From the NCBI RefSeq assembly GCF_027172205.1, contig NC_070605.1:23407304-23471303 (forward strand): a DNA stretch of 64,000 nt, written 5' to 3'. The stretch's first letter is position 1. Every line of letters starts with the position of its first letter. This document shows, one piece after another, positions 19,729 to 31,511 of this stretch. The notes under the pieces are model-generated. The model worked only from the letters and a program-made list of their open reading frames with translations. It searched no databases and was not told the DNA's origin. A program made the translations under genes and the position numbers. Source of the DNA: Podarcis raffonei. Taxonomy: Eukaryota; Chordata; Lepidosauria; Squamata; Lacertidae.

Positions 19729-19899
19729 ATGGACTTCACCATCACTACTATGCTCTTCTTGATCCTCTTCAGCTGCCTTGCCCATGCAGAAGACAAGAAC
19801 TATAATTCTATCCTCACAGTGCCAAATGGAGGACCATGGGGCACTTGGGGGACGATCCAATTTTGTCCACGGGGATATGCTCATGGCTTCTCACTGAAG
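19729..19899 (+). CDS. VMO1: VMO1 copy c exon 1
   Basis: 57 codons, [20 protein letters not shown] to GYAHGFSLK, followed by donor GTAAGG. An ATG at 19689 opens only a nine-codon frame and is not used. Confidence 0.95.
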
Positions 19900-22038
19900 G
19901 TAAGGTTTGCTGTTGGGTTGCTGTCACAATCAGATGTCTCTCTCCTTCCTTTGTTTTTTTCTGAACACTCCCCAGAACACAGTTTTTGAACTCAACAAGA
20001 AATGTGGGGAAGCAATAGGACAGCGATTGCTTCCTTAACTAAGGAGATGCTAGGCCAAATGGCCAGAATTGCTTTCAAATGCTCCCTAACCTCCATTATC
20101 CACAAAGGAATGTGTTAAGGAGATAAGGATAAATGGCCATAAATAAGCGGCAGGGAGGAAAGGAGTCTGCCAGCTGCAAGAAGAGAAGTTTTTGGATTAA
20201 CTATCTGCACTCTGGATTCAGACCGTTCTTCCTAGGCTGGAAAAACAGCAAAGACGGCTTGTTTACTGGAAGCTGAATCATAGGACAAAACGAAGCAGTG
20301 ACTTCTGGAAACTGTAAGATAACAGCTTCTCCCGAGACATGACAGGAACAACCAACAGTTGCAGGAATAAAGGATACAACACCATATATGGATGGGAAAA
20401 CATCATGGGGGAAAATTGTCACAGGCAGGAAAGAATAACGATTACAGCTAAAGTTCCTCACTTGAAACTTTATAAATTACCTATTATATCAACACTAATT
20501 GAAATCACAAGATTGTAGCTGTTATATAAAGGGTTACTTTTACTCAACGGAATGGAAATTATTAAAATTTTGGAACACAGAAAAAATGCAATGCGGTATT
20601 ATCAAGTCATGTTTTGGTCTGCCATTTAGATTTAAAATGGTGCCTGATACCCAAAATTCCACAAAGACCCTCACCCCAGGAACCATTAGGGCCAGGTTTA
20701 GTGACAATATCTCAAGAGGCGGCCATACTCATAGAAAGCATACCAATGGAAAAACTATTTCCCAAAATATATACTAGATTGATGTCAGTAGTTCAGCAGT
20801 TCAAATATATTACACTCTCTGCATCTCTTTTCCCTCTAGGTAGAGCCAGTTCAAGGCCGTGGTGATGACACAGCCCTCAACGGAATCCGCCTGCACTGCA
20901 CGGATGGTTCAGTTATTGAGTCTTCAGTTGGACCGTGAGTGGCTTTCTTGCTTTCTTCTCCGCTTTGTTCAATTCTTTGGAAGATAATGGTTGAAGGGGC
21001 TGAACTGAAATTTGTTAGGCTGGGTTAGATCAGCACCAGATAGGAGGGCAAGTCAACATGGCTACCCAGTTCTCTTTTGGGGGGTGCTTGAGCAGTGGCA
21101 ACCAACGTCAAGTGTCTACCACCTCTCTTCCTAAGATAGTATCGCTTACCCACCATTCCATACCTCTCCAAGATCCTGTTGATAGGAGATCCCTGAATTT
21201 GACCAACTGCTCCCTCTGGCCCAGTCCCTAGTTGCTGGTTTCTGATTCTTCTTGAGAAAGAAGTGGAGGGCCAAAGTCCCATCCCCCACATTGCATCTTC
21301 TGATGTCCTATTAACATCCTCTCAGGGTTCTGTTTCCTCAGAAGAGCTACGTGGCTCAAAACAAGTTGAGCCTCAATAAACTGATACTTCTCCCCATTTC
21401 AGGTTCCCCACCTCTTTTCCAGTAAACAGATAATTATTCTGGGTCATCTCAGACCCAGAAGATCTTAGGTTGTGTCAAACAATATTCATTGCAGACTGTG
21501 AAATTTAACAGTTTCATAGACTCACACACCAATAATACCTGACTGTGATCATGGGTTTCTCTCCCTGCACCAGGAGTGGAAGGTAGAAGGGAAGGAAGGA
21601 GCAGCAGGTGCTTTTTGAATACAATGCAAAGCCTTTGAGACACTATGAGCATCCTTCTGTAATGCTAGTAATGGCCTGATCCCTTTTGGAGCAAGCAGAT
21701 TCCTGTCCCATTTCTAATTAACGGTCAGTGTCTTCTTTGGCAGGTGGGGATCCTGGACAGGGATTCAGTATTGCCCCCGTGGCAATCTAGTCTCTTTCTC
21801 TCTGAGGGTGGAAAAACCTCAGGGCAAAGGTGACGATACTGCAGCCAACAACATCCAGTTCACCTGCCAAGATGGTACTGGGCTGATGGGCCATGGACTT
21901 TCCTGGGGTAATTTTGGTCCATGGAGCAGTCGCTGCTACACTGGATTCATTAGTGGCATTCAGACAAAGGTGGAGTCTCCCCAAGGCAAGGGCGATGACA
22001 CAGCACTCAATGATGTGAAGTTCTTTTGCAGTGGCTGA
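19729..22038 (+). CDS. VMO1: VMO1 copy c (type I), complete three-exon gene
   Basis: CDS is join 19729-19899 (171 bp), 20840-20934 (95 bp) and 21744-22038 (295 bp), predicting 186 aa, close to the length of bird VMO1. It encodes a secreted egg vitelline membrane protein: signal peptide [13 protein letters not shown], then three beta-prism repeats ending GIRLHC, NIQFTC and VKFFC, each with a GDDTA(L/A)N turn. Splice sites are GT-AG with the same phases as copies b and d. Unlike b and d, the C-terminal repeat reads [11 protein letters not shown] and FFCSG: the second cysteine of the RC..YIC pair and the last cysteine of CC are both serine, suggesting loss of one disulfide. The gene is on the opposite strand to the other three. 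The start codon is the first ATG shared with copy a. It looks functional. Confidence 0.93.
20840..20934 (+). CDS. VMO1: VMO1 copy c exon 2
   Basis: [20 protein letters not shown] then [11 protein letters not shown] plus two bases of a proline codon. The acceptor is TCCCTCTAG and the donor is GTGAGT. Confidence 0.95.
21744..22038 (+). CDS. VMO1: VMO1 copy c exon 3
   Basis: 97 residues from [14 protein letters not shown] to DVKFFCSG and a TGA stop. The acceptor is CTTTGGCAG, identical to copies b and d. Confidence 0.95.
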
Positions 22039-22084
22039 ACCAAGTATCTCTGCTGCTTTTCAGCAGTCGTGAATGTTAACCACA

Positions 22085-22090
22085 ATTAAA
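22085..22090 (+). terminator. Polyadenylation signal of VMO1 copy c
   Basis: ATTAAA lies 47 bp past the stop, conserved in position with copies b and d. Confidence 0.7.
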
Positions 22091-22170
22091 TATTGGCATG
22101 AAAGTAGTGTGTGATTCTTTTCATTTTAATTACTTAATTTTGCACCTATCACTTCTGGGTGGGAAGCAAT

Positions 22171-22213
22171 GAAACACACACACACACACACACACACATA
22201 CACACACACACAG
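22171..22213 (+). repeat. (CA)n microsatellite
   Basis: Run of CA dinucleotides with one interruption. Confidence 0.95.
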
Positions 22214-22261
22214 TATCTCCAATTCTAAGCTTTCCTCCATGTATCTCAAGGGGGCACAGAC

Positions 22262-22440
22262 ATTTTTCTCTCTTCCTATTTTATCCTCACAACAACCCTG
22301 TGAGGTAGATTACGCTGAGAGGGAGTGACTGGCCAAAGGTCACGCTGTGAGCATCATGGCCAAGTGGGAAGATCTGATACAATGGCCATACTGACTTCCT
22401 GTTAGACCATTAGCTAGTCTGGATTCCGATCTAGCATATC
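22262..22440 (+). mobile_element. MIR/CORE-like SINE fragment
   Basis: The motif CCTCACAACAACCCTGTGAG followed by TGACTGGCCAAAGGTCAC is the well-known 3' part of MIR-type and related squamate SINEs. The copy is truncated. Confidence 0.6.
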
Positions 22441-23198
22441 TAGCATATCCAGAAGACAAGATATGAGGGGGGAAAAGGAGGCACTATTCTATCCAACTAC
22501 TTAATGAGAAATAAGCCTGCTTCCAGTTTTCAGTATTTTTAGCCAGTGAGTAACGTCACAGATTGGCGTTTGGAGGAGCAAGCCACAGAGATAATAAATG
22601 ATGGAGGAACACACAAATTGTCTGCAGAAGATACTTCCTGCTTGCGTGTGAATATAGTGTATAATATAATACAGATTATGAAACTTTAGTAGCATACCCT
22701 CTAACAATAAAAACCAAGGGGAAGTTGGATCAGTTTTAACGTTTTCATTCAGTACTCATGGGCTGATTTTATTTCATTTATTTGAAGCCATTTTGTCCTG
22801 AAACGTAAATTATGAAATATGGGCCTCAATGAATGACATTTATTGATTCATTTGTTTTCCATTTCTAAATGCGAATGAGTGCTTCCCTTAAAGAGCCTCA
22901 TGAGCCTTCTATGAGGTTTTGACTTCTCTTCTGTCTTAGATTTTATTGCCTGGCAATAGTCTTAGGAAGCCATTTTTTGTTTTGCTTTTTGTTTTGCTTT
23001 TTGTTTGTTTATTTATTTTATTAAATTTGCTTGACAACATTACGTTATTATATATGGTATTTTGAAAAAAGAAAAGAAGTACAAATCAAAGACAAGTCTA
23101 TTCAATAAAATTTGCCATACATTCTTTCAAGTGTACACAAGATATGTAGAATTTAGCTGACACTGTATAATTCTCCCCCTCCCCCCGAATTATAAATA
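22441..23198. other. Gap right of VMO1 copy c
   Basis: No gene was seen. T-rich simple sequence lies at 22975-23030. At about 23155-23190 sequence resembling the a/b junction (6712-6755) begins, so the inverted type I block ends before this point. Confidence 0.45.
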
Positions 23199-23365
23199 CC
23201 ATATTTTTCGCTCTATAACACGCACCCGACCATAACACGCACGTAGTTTTTAGAGGAGGAAAATCCGTAGGCATGCCACCCATAGGCATTTCCTCCATAA
23301 CACGCACAGACATTTCCCCTTACTTTCTAGGAGGAAAAAAGTGAGTGTTATGGTGCAAAAAAATT
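23199..23365 (+). mobile_element. Foldback MITE (CCATATTTTTCGCTC family)
   Basis: Imperfect terminal inverted repeats: CCATATTTTTCGCTCTATAA at the left against the inverse of GTGTTATGGTGCAAAAAAAT at the right. The a/b junction (about 6755) lacks it, giving an empty site. Confidence 0.75.
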
Positions 23366-24632
23366 GTCTAGGGCCACTAGTGCAGTGCCTAATGAGAGAA
23401 TCCCACAGGCATGGGCCCATGGATGCAATATATCTCAATGGGAGAAACCTATCTCTAGGGCTAGACACATTCAAATGGCTACAGGCAGTCCTTCAGATAA
23501 CCTGGTCCCAAACCTACTAGAGCTTTAAAGCTGGTGTCCTGTTCTTTAAATGGGGTCTAGAAATGAATAGGTCACCAATGCACAGTCTCCAACTGCCCTG
23601 AAAATGCTGAGACCACCACATACAGGGTCAGGGCCAGATTAAGAGCTTTAGAAGCCCTAAACAAGAGCTTTCCAAACTTTGTGTTGTGACACGTTAGTTT
23701 GTCAGCTGCAGTGTCAGGAATGAGCCAACTTCCAGTGAAGATTTGCAGTCAGCTGAGGAAAGCAGCCAGGAACAGAGTGGGTTAACTCTCGTGCAGGAGG
23801 AAGAGCAGAGAGAGCTAGCTCCCGCCCCCCTTGGAATGCCAGTTGATAAGGGGACTACTGTGAGCGGGCTGGAACCCAGCCAAAGTCAATCAGGCAGGAA
23901 CAGAGAAGGAAGTAGTCTGTCAGACCAGGAAGAGGTTGGAGCTGACCCAATCTCTCCTAAGAGTCGACTAAGAGGTGGGCTATTAGACAGGAAACAAAAC
24001 AAACGATGCAAGGTCCAAAGATACAATATCTTCTGCAGAACCCAGAAACAGTCTTCAGAAGGGTCATCTTGATTGATGATGCCAGAGGCTATGTTACAGG
24101 CGCCTGGAGCTATCTGTTTGTTTTTGCAATAATTCCTCCTTTTTAATTAACCACACTTACTGTGCTATCAAGCCAGGAACTTGGACGCATGACAGTAGGT
24201 GTGTCACGCAAATGCTCCCCGTGCTCCTCCCAGGGCTGGAAAGGGGCTAGTTTGCTAGTAAAACTGAATTATTGTGTTGCGAAACTATGCATGTCTCAAA
24301 AGTTTGTCACCCACATGAAAAGTTTGGAAAGCTCTGCCCTAAACACTTAAAAGATTTGAGTGCACCCATACATATCTCATTCAAAATATAAACATGTGAG
24401 CCTCGGTGGAACGAGTGGCATTTTACCAGTTACCAGAATCTAATTTTGTTGTATTGATTAATCTCTATTATTACTATTTTATTATTGTTTATTATTATTT
24501 ACTGCTATTGTGATAGTATATATTCCTGTAATTCTTCCAATTTTTGTGGGAGCCTTTTGCCCTCAGCTGCAATATATGGTCCATGGCAATGGAAAAATTT
24601 TGTGGTGCCCCCTTCTCTTGATAGGTGTATGC
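23366..24632. other. Left flank of type II unit d
   Basis: Matches 6765-6973 and 7580-8000 of unit b. A solo LTR lies inside (23712-24194). No gene was seen. Confidence 0.7.
23712..24194 (+). mobile_element. Solo LTR fossil (TGTCAGGA...CATGACA), 483 bp
   Basis: TG...CA ends and an LTR-like internal layout. The paralogous site in unit b (about 7735) lacks it. The target duplication is not clear. Confidence 0.65.
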
Positions 24633-25544
24633 TAAGCCAATACCTAAGCCAATACCTAAGCCAATGCCTAAGCCAATACCTTTTCACTGCTGTAATCAAT
24701 AAAGTTGTGGCCTTTTCTTGCCCATTAACCTTATATCACGTGTCCTTGTGTGTTTATTTCACATAGCGGGGGTCGGGCCCTCGATCCACAAAGACTCTCC
24801 TCCCTGGAAGAGAGGGGAGTGGTTGTGGGCGGGAGCCCGAGCTCCGCCCCTGGCCGGGGGCCTTAGCCCCCGCCCCTCCTCACCTGGCTGGTGCCCACGC
24901 CCACCGGAGGCAGCCAACCAGGTGTCTCCGGGGGGCGTGTTTAGCAGCTTAATGCTGCGGCTCCAGCTCCGCCTCCTCCTCAGTCGTCGTCGTCCCGCAG
25001 CGAGTCACCCACCCTCCACTCCCATTTAGCTCAGGGTCTAGGTTTTTTGGCCTTGCTATGGACCTTAGGTTGGTCGCCCCGGTTGTCTGGGGGGCCTGGT
25101 AGGAATTTTTCCATTTGGCATTAGGCTTTTTGGTTTTTTCGCCTACCTCGTAGCAATCGTCACAACTTTTGTGGTATTGGTGGGTAGGTTAGGCATTGGA
25201 TTCATGTGTGTCAAGGGCTAGGTGTGGCCATCGCCTATGCTATCTACCGTGGGTTATTCCGTTAAAGGAATCTGGCGGTCGTGTATTCCGTCCAATGCCT
25301 GCTTGGCGGGAGGCCATGGCACAACCCTCGGTGACATCAGGGGGTGAGCCTATAGTTGGATTAGCATCAACAGGCTCCACCTACTGTTGAATAAACCCAC
25401 CTCCTATAGTCATCCAATGCCTAAGCCAATACCTTTTCACTGCTGTAATCAATAAAGTTGTGGCCTTTTCTTGCCCATTAACCTTATATCACGTGTCCTT
25501 GTGTGTTTATTTCACATAGCGGGGGTCGGGCCCTCGATCCACAA
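24633..25544 (+). mobile_element. Short element with 130-bp terminal direct repeats (TRIM-like or LTR-derived fossil)
   Basis: A 130-bp direct repeat (24661-24790 and 25414-25543) containing AATAAAG brackets about 620 bp of GC-rich, non-coding sequence. Possible LTR ends are TGCCTAAG...ATCCACA. A 12-bp unit (TAAGCCAATACC) is tandemly expanded at the left end. GTGTATGC flanks both sides (24625-24632 and 25545-25552). The element sits in the left target duplication of the adjacent L1, so it is younger than that L1. The family is unknown. Confidence 0.5.
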
Positions 25545-28500
25545 GTGTATGCTTTTTTAAAAAATAATTTTTTATTAGATTTTTCCACCATAATAACACA
25601 AACCACAAAGCAGATTAATACACAAAAACAGAAAAGGAAAAAGAGAAGAAGAGAGAGAGAAAAAAAGAAAAAAAGAGAAAAAAAGGGAGGGGAAAAGGGG
25701 GGGAACAATAAACAAATAGATAGACAATAATAACAAACTTAATTCTTCACATATCCAACTTTTTAAACATCTTGATTGACTTCCTCAAATCCCTCCCTTC
25801 TGAATTTCCTTGTAATTTAAAAGTAACAGCTTTCCAATATCATTATTAAACTAAAACAATTTCCAATTATAGTCATCTTAATCACTTTTCTTGACATTCT
25901 GAATCCCATTTATTTAATTATAACTTAATTTGTCCTAGGCCTATTTGTTTCTTTCAAGTAATTTCTAATTTTTTATATTACAATATTTGTTCAAATAGTC
26001 CTTGAATTTCCTCCAGTCCTCTTGAAGCTCCTCTTCTTTCTGGTCGCAGATTCTTCCAGTCAGGTCAGCTAGCTCCGAAAAGTCCATCATCTTCATCTGC
26101 CAATCTTCCACTGTTCTTGTGCTTTCCAATTTTTAGCAAGTAATATTCGAGCAGCCGTTGTGGCATACAAAAATAATTTAACATATTTCTTCGGCAATTC
26201 TACACCTGTTATTCCAAGGAGAAAGGCCTCTGGTTTCTTGATAAATGTATATTTCAACATTTTTTTCAGTTCATTATAAATCTTCTCCCAGAAGTCTTTC
26301 ACCTTGGGACAGGTCCACCACATATGGAAAAAGTACCTTCTTTTTCTTTACATTTCCAACAAAGATTATCACTTTTGTGATAAATCTTTGCTAATTTTAC
26401 AGGGGTCAAGTACCATCTATACATCATCTTCATAATGTTTTCCTTTAACATCGTACATGCAGTGAACTTAACCCCTTTCCTTCATAGCCTCTCCCAGTCC
26501 TCCATCATTATATTATGTCCCACATCCCTTGCCCAATCAATCATGACCGATTTAACTTGTTCATCCTTTGTATGGCACTCCAACAACAAACTGTACATTT
26601 TAGACATATTCTTATCATTAGTATCTAACAACTCCGTTTCCAATTTGGTTTTTTCTGTTGCAAAACCATTTCTCTTATCCATCTTATATAATTTGTTAAT
26701 TTGATAATATTGCAACCAATTCACTTTATCTTTAATTTGTTCAAATGGTTTCAATTTAAAACCTTCCTGATTCTCTAACAACAAATCTGAATGCCTCAAC
26801 CATTTGTTTTCCATATTTAACTTTTTTTGAGCCTGTGCTTCCATTGGTGAAATCCATTTTGGTGTTTTTCTTACTAAGAGATCTTTGTATCTAGTCCATA
26901 CATTGTATAATGCCTTTCTAATTACATGGTTCTTAAAACCCCTGTGGGCCTTTACCTTGTCATACCATAGATATGCATGCCATCCAAATCGATTATCCAG
27001 TCCCTCCAAGTCTAACACATCATCATTCTCTAATTGAATCTAATCCTTGATCCAGCAGAATGCAGCAGCTTCAAAGTATATCTTCAAATCTGGCGGGGAA
27101 AAGCCCCCTCTTTCTTTTATATCTGTAAGTAATTTATATTTAATTCTAGGTTTTTTCCCCTGCCAGATAAATTTAGACAATACCTTCTGCCATTCTTTAA
27201 AACATTTGACATTATCAATGGTTGGTAAAACTTGAAATAAGAACAACATCTTCGGCAATACATTCATCTTAACCACCGATATTCGGCCCATCAATGAGAG
27301 TTTTAGATTTGACCATACCTCAAGATCTCTCTTGATTTCATTCCATAATTTTTCATAGTTATCTTTGTAAAGATTCAAGTTCTTTACCGATAAATTCACA
27401 CCCAAATACTTAACTTTTTTCACCAAAACAAGGCCTGTCCTTTCAAAAAGGTTTTTTCTTTCCTCATTATCTAAGTTTTTTTCTAAAACTTTGGTTTTGC
27501 TCTTGTTTAATTTAAATCCTGCTACCTGCCCAAACTCTTGAATCAGCTCCAGTGCTTTCACTGCACTAGTTTCTGGATCTTGTAAAGTTAAAACCAAATC
27601 ATCAGCAAAGCCTTTTAATTTATATTGCTTGGATCCTACTACAATGCCTTTAACCTCCTCCTCTTTCCTCAACATGTTTAACTAAACCTCCAGAACAGAA
27701 ATAAATAGCAGAGGGGAAAGCAGGCACCCTTGCCTGGTTCCTTTCTCAATTCTGATTTCCTCTGAGACCACATTATTAACTATGATTTTTGCTTTTTGTT
27801 CAAAATAGATCGCATTAATACCATTTAAAAATTCCTGGCCAACCTCAATTCTTTCTAGATTTTTCATCATAAATAACCAAGAAACATTATCAAAGGCCTT
27901 TTCAGCATCAATAAAGATTTAACATTGCTTTACAATTTCTTTTCGCTTCCAACCTTTCTATTATATCAATTATATTTCTTATGTTATCTTTCATATGTCT
28001 CCCAGGCAGAAATCCGGCCTGGTCCTTATGTATATAATTTGATAGAACCTTTTTTAATCTATTGGCCAAAATGTTTGCGAAGATTTTATAGTCCACATTA
28101 AGTAATGAGACTGGTCTATAATTTTTAACATCGGATCTATCTTGATCTGTTTTTGGAATCAGAGTGATAAATGCATCTTTCCAGGTTTTGGGAGCTTTGT
28201 CCCCTCTTAGAATCTTATTACATACATCTGCCAATGGTTGAATTAGCCAATCTTTCAATATTTTATAATATTTTGCAGAAAGACCATCCGGTCCCGGGGC
28301 TTTGCCTAACTGCATCTTATTTATTGCCATCTCAACCTCCTGTCTCGTAATCATGCCATTTAGTAGGAACCTTTTATCCTCGGGAATTTTCTGCATTTCA
28401 ATCGCCCCAAGAAATTGCTCAATTTTATCCTTATCTTCTTTACCTTTTTTATACAGCTGTTTAAAGTATTTCTGAAAACATTTTCTTATATCTGCAGGGT

Positions 28501-29528
28501 TTTCCATAGATTTTCCATCAGATACAATGTTTGTAATAGTACTTTGCTTCTGTCTCTTTTTTAATTGCCAAGCCAACAATTTCCCACATTTATTTGCAGA
28601 TTCAAAATTTCTCTGTTTCATCATTTTAATTTTCCATTCTATTTCCTGGTTAATAATTTGAAAAAATTGAATCTGCAGTGCTTTAATTTCTTTTGGAATC
28701 TGTTGACTCTTTGGCATTAATCTTAAACTTTTCTCTTTGTCTTTTATTTGAGACAGAATTTTCTCTTTTTTCTCATTCTGTATCTTTTTCCTTATTGAGT
28801 TCTGTTGTATGAGGAAACCTCTCATTACTGCCTTACTTGCATCCCAAATGACTCTTGTTTCAACCTCTGTGTTCATATTTAGTTCAAAATAGTCTTTTAG
28901 AGTCTTTTGGGCCTTACTAATCATCTGTTCATTCCTCAACAACTCATCATTCATCCTCCATCTAAAGGAACCCTGCAGGTATAATTTCATCTCCAAAACC
29001 ACTGCATTATGATCTGAGCAAGTCTTAGGGCAAATTTCTGTTTTAGTAACCTTAGGAACCAAATCTCTGGATACCCATATGTAGTCGATTCGCAAGAAAG
29101 ATTGATTTGAATTTGAGAAAAAAGTGAAATCTCTCTCCATTGGGTTTCGTATCCTCCATATGTCTGATAAATCGTATTTATCAGTCATGTCAAAGAAAAT
29201 CTTTGGTAGTCTGCCAGAACTTGGATTTTTCTGTCCCTGTGTTTTATCCATTAATGTTGATGCTACTCCATTCAGGTCTCCCATTAAAATCAATTTGTAA
29301 TCCATATAATCCATGAGTTTTAAGTCCAGATTCTTAAAGAATTCCACTTTGCCATCATTTGGTGCATAAATTCCCAGCAAAAGAAATTTATCGCCTTGTG
29401 CCGTAATTTCAACTGCAATGTACCTCCCTTCCTCATCTTTAAACAACAATTTGGGGTTCCATTTTTCTTTAACATAAAAAAATCACGCCTCTTTTTTTCA
29501 CTTTGTCGGTTGAAATAAATTCCTGCCC

Positions 29529-31511
29529 GACTTCCGGGTTAGCGCCAACGACTAATGGCAGATTCCCTCCAAGCTCCGGAGGGAATCGGCTCTACAGGAT
29601 TAGGGTCGCACCACTGCGGCGACGCGGAGACCCTTAAAAATCACAGGTGCTGAAGCCTGTGAACCTGGTGACTCGGCGGGCACCATTTGCGCCCCCCCGA
29701 CCCGCGAAGGAGCCTTTTTAAAGGCTCCGGAACGGGGGTCGGGGTGAGCGGTGCAGTGCTGTGAGTCGTCTGCTCCTCCTGTGGAGTGAAGCCGCGTGCC
29801 ATGGCCAGAGAGCGCTGACTTCTTCTTGTGATTTGGACTCCAAAATAACAACCCATGAGTAGTACGGAAATTGGATTTTTAAAGAATTTTTTTTTGAAGA
29901 ATTAGGTACGATCGGGGGAGGTGTAAACAGGAAGTCAGCCTCCTCCTCCTGTAAACAACCTAAAGCAAGGACCTGCTAACTAAGGTCGAGAGAATTTTTC
30001 TTTCATCATTTGATAAAAGATATTAATTTCACGATTTGAAACTAGAAGAAATCGTACTGGAGGATAAGAGCTAATTTTTTGGAGTTGAAGTGCCACCCTC
30101 CCGGACCCGGGAGCGATCCACGAGAGAGCCTGCTGAAGGTACTGTAAGAGTCTGACAGCTGTCAAATTAGCTGTCAGACGGAAAGAGAGAACTTTGTTTC
30201 TGTTGCTTCTGCTGGCTATATTTGTTACAATTTGACTATATTTTGTTGAAAACAAGGAAGAACCGATACAAACTAATCTGATTTTTGGGTTTGAACTGGA
30301 AAGAACATTAAGTAACCAAAATCCCTCTAGAGGGGGTTCTGGGACATTACAAGAATGGCTGAAGGAGGGGAAATTCAAGCTGAACTGGACAGAGTCTTTG
30401 TTCTCTTGGGAAAGTTACAAGGCCAAATTGATGTTTTGGCTACAAATGTTACAACTCTGGACTTAACAGTAAACAAACTCATTGAATCTGACAAGGAATC
30501 GACACAGGAAGTTCATGCAGCTGAACAAGAAGAGAAACTGGAGAGTTTTGAGAGTGGGAAGAAAGAGATATATGGTGTTCCTGAGAAAGAGGAAGGAGGA
30601 GCTGTAATTGTACAGAGGGCAAAGGAGAGCCAGAGGCCTGGCATGATGGCTGTAAAGGAAGATAAGAGCTTGATGGTGAAAATTTGGTTTGAATTGGAGA
30701 TTGAAGAATGGAGAGATCTTCTTGTGTGGAGATCTGAAGACCTATGGATTACAAATCTGATTAAAATGGAAGTTGGAGCTTTTGGGACATTTGGATTTAA
30801 AAAGAGTAAGAAACAAGACTTAGGCTCCAATTTTGAGTGTGGAGGCCTGGCTGGAAGAAATATGGACTTTATTGGACTAGAGCTTCTCCGAGATTTGGTG
30901 TTTAACACTAAGGATTATCCAAAAAGCCGGCAGAGAGGAACTGAGAGAGAATTGAGAGCCTCGGACGTGAGATCCCCAGGCTGAAAGTAGACTAAGACTG
31001 ATGGACATTTGTTGGGGATTGAAACCGGGAAAGGGGGGGTGGAGTTTGGGAATCCAAAGGGGGCATAATTATAATTTGCTTTGTTTTTATTTTGTTTGGT
31101 TATATGTAGGAGAATTGGGGAAATTGTGGAAGGGAACTTAGGTCGACTTTAGGGGGGGAAAAGGTTTTAAGTATGAGAACAGATATGCAATTATTGATGT
31201 TTATAAGTTATAAATTATAAATTTATAAGTCAAAAGTTTAAAAGCTAAAATTGGTTTTTTAAAATGACCGAAATGTAAAAAGGTTAAGAATTGGGGATAA
31301 GAACTTGTTGAGATAACAATTTGAACTGGAATACAAGAGGGGGAGGTGCGGGGAAGTCAAGAAAATATGTCATTGAAAGTGAGGGCTTTGAATTTGATGT
31401 GTTTTTAAATCTTTTTTTGTTTGTGTTGTTTTTTATTTGTGTTTTTGTGTTTTTTTTGACTTTTTTGGATAATGGAAAATTTTTAATAAATATCATTTAA
31501 AAAAAAAAAAA
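29529..31511 (+). mobile_element. 1.98 kb L1-companion retroelement with its own ORF, copy 1
   Basis: A discrete element inserted antisense into L1 ORF2, flanked by 17-bp direct repeats (GAAATAAATTCCTGCCC at 29512-29528 and 31512-31528). It starts GACTTCCGGGTT, has a GC-rich leader of about 830 bp, one ORF (30355-30984), a long 3' region, AATAAA and poly(A). The leader resembles the L1 5' UTRs in this window (for example GCGACGCGG..CCCTTAAAA, shared with about 33265-33250 minus strand). No RT is encoded. A second copy lies at 48770-50843. Confidence 0.9.
30355..30984 (+). CDS. Protein of L1-companion element (copy 1), 209 aa, unknown
   Basis: The ATG follows the leader directly. The N-terminal 45 residues (ELDRVFVLLGKLQGQIDVLA ... 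LDLTVNKLIE) are predicted by pattern to form an amphipathic, coiled-coil-like helix reminiscent of L1 ORF1 N-termini. The middle is acidic and low in complexity (EEKLESFESGKK, EKEEGG). The C-terminal half is rich in W/R/K (W..DLLVWRSEDLWITNLIKM) and ends RASDVRSPG. No RRM-like domain of L1 ORF1p is seen. The other copy (49600-50241) is 213 aa with roughly half the residues identical, the same ends and several in-frame length differences. I do not recognise the protein; a role in RNA binding or in hitch-hiking on L1 is speculation. Confidence 0.6.
   Translation: MAEGGEIQAELDRVFVLLGKLQGQIDVLATNVTTLDLTVNKLIESDKESTQEVHAAEQEEKLESFESGKKEIYGVPEKEEGGAVIVQRAKESQRPGMMAVKEDKSLMVKIWFELEIEEWRDLLVWRSEDLWITNLIKMEVGAFGTFGFKKSKKQDLGSNFECGGLAGRNMDFIGLELLRDLVFNTKDYPKSRQRGTERELRASDVRSPG

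Noticed and set aside
30513-30908. 131-codon ORF on the minus strand inside the companion element
   Set aside because: Antisense of the 209-aa ORF. A partly similar antisense ORF in copy 2 (50268-49858) follows from the sense-strand conservation and is not independent evidence.
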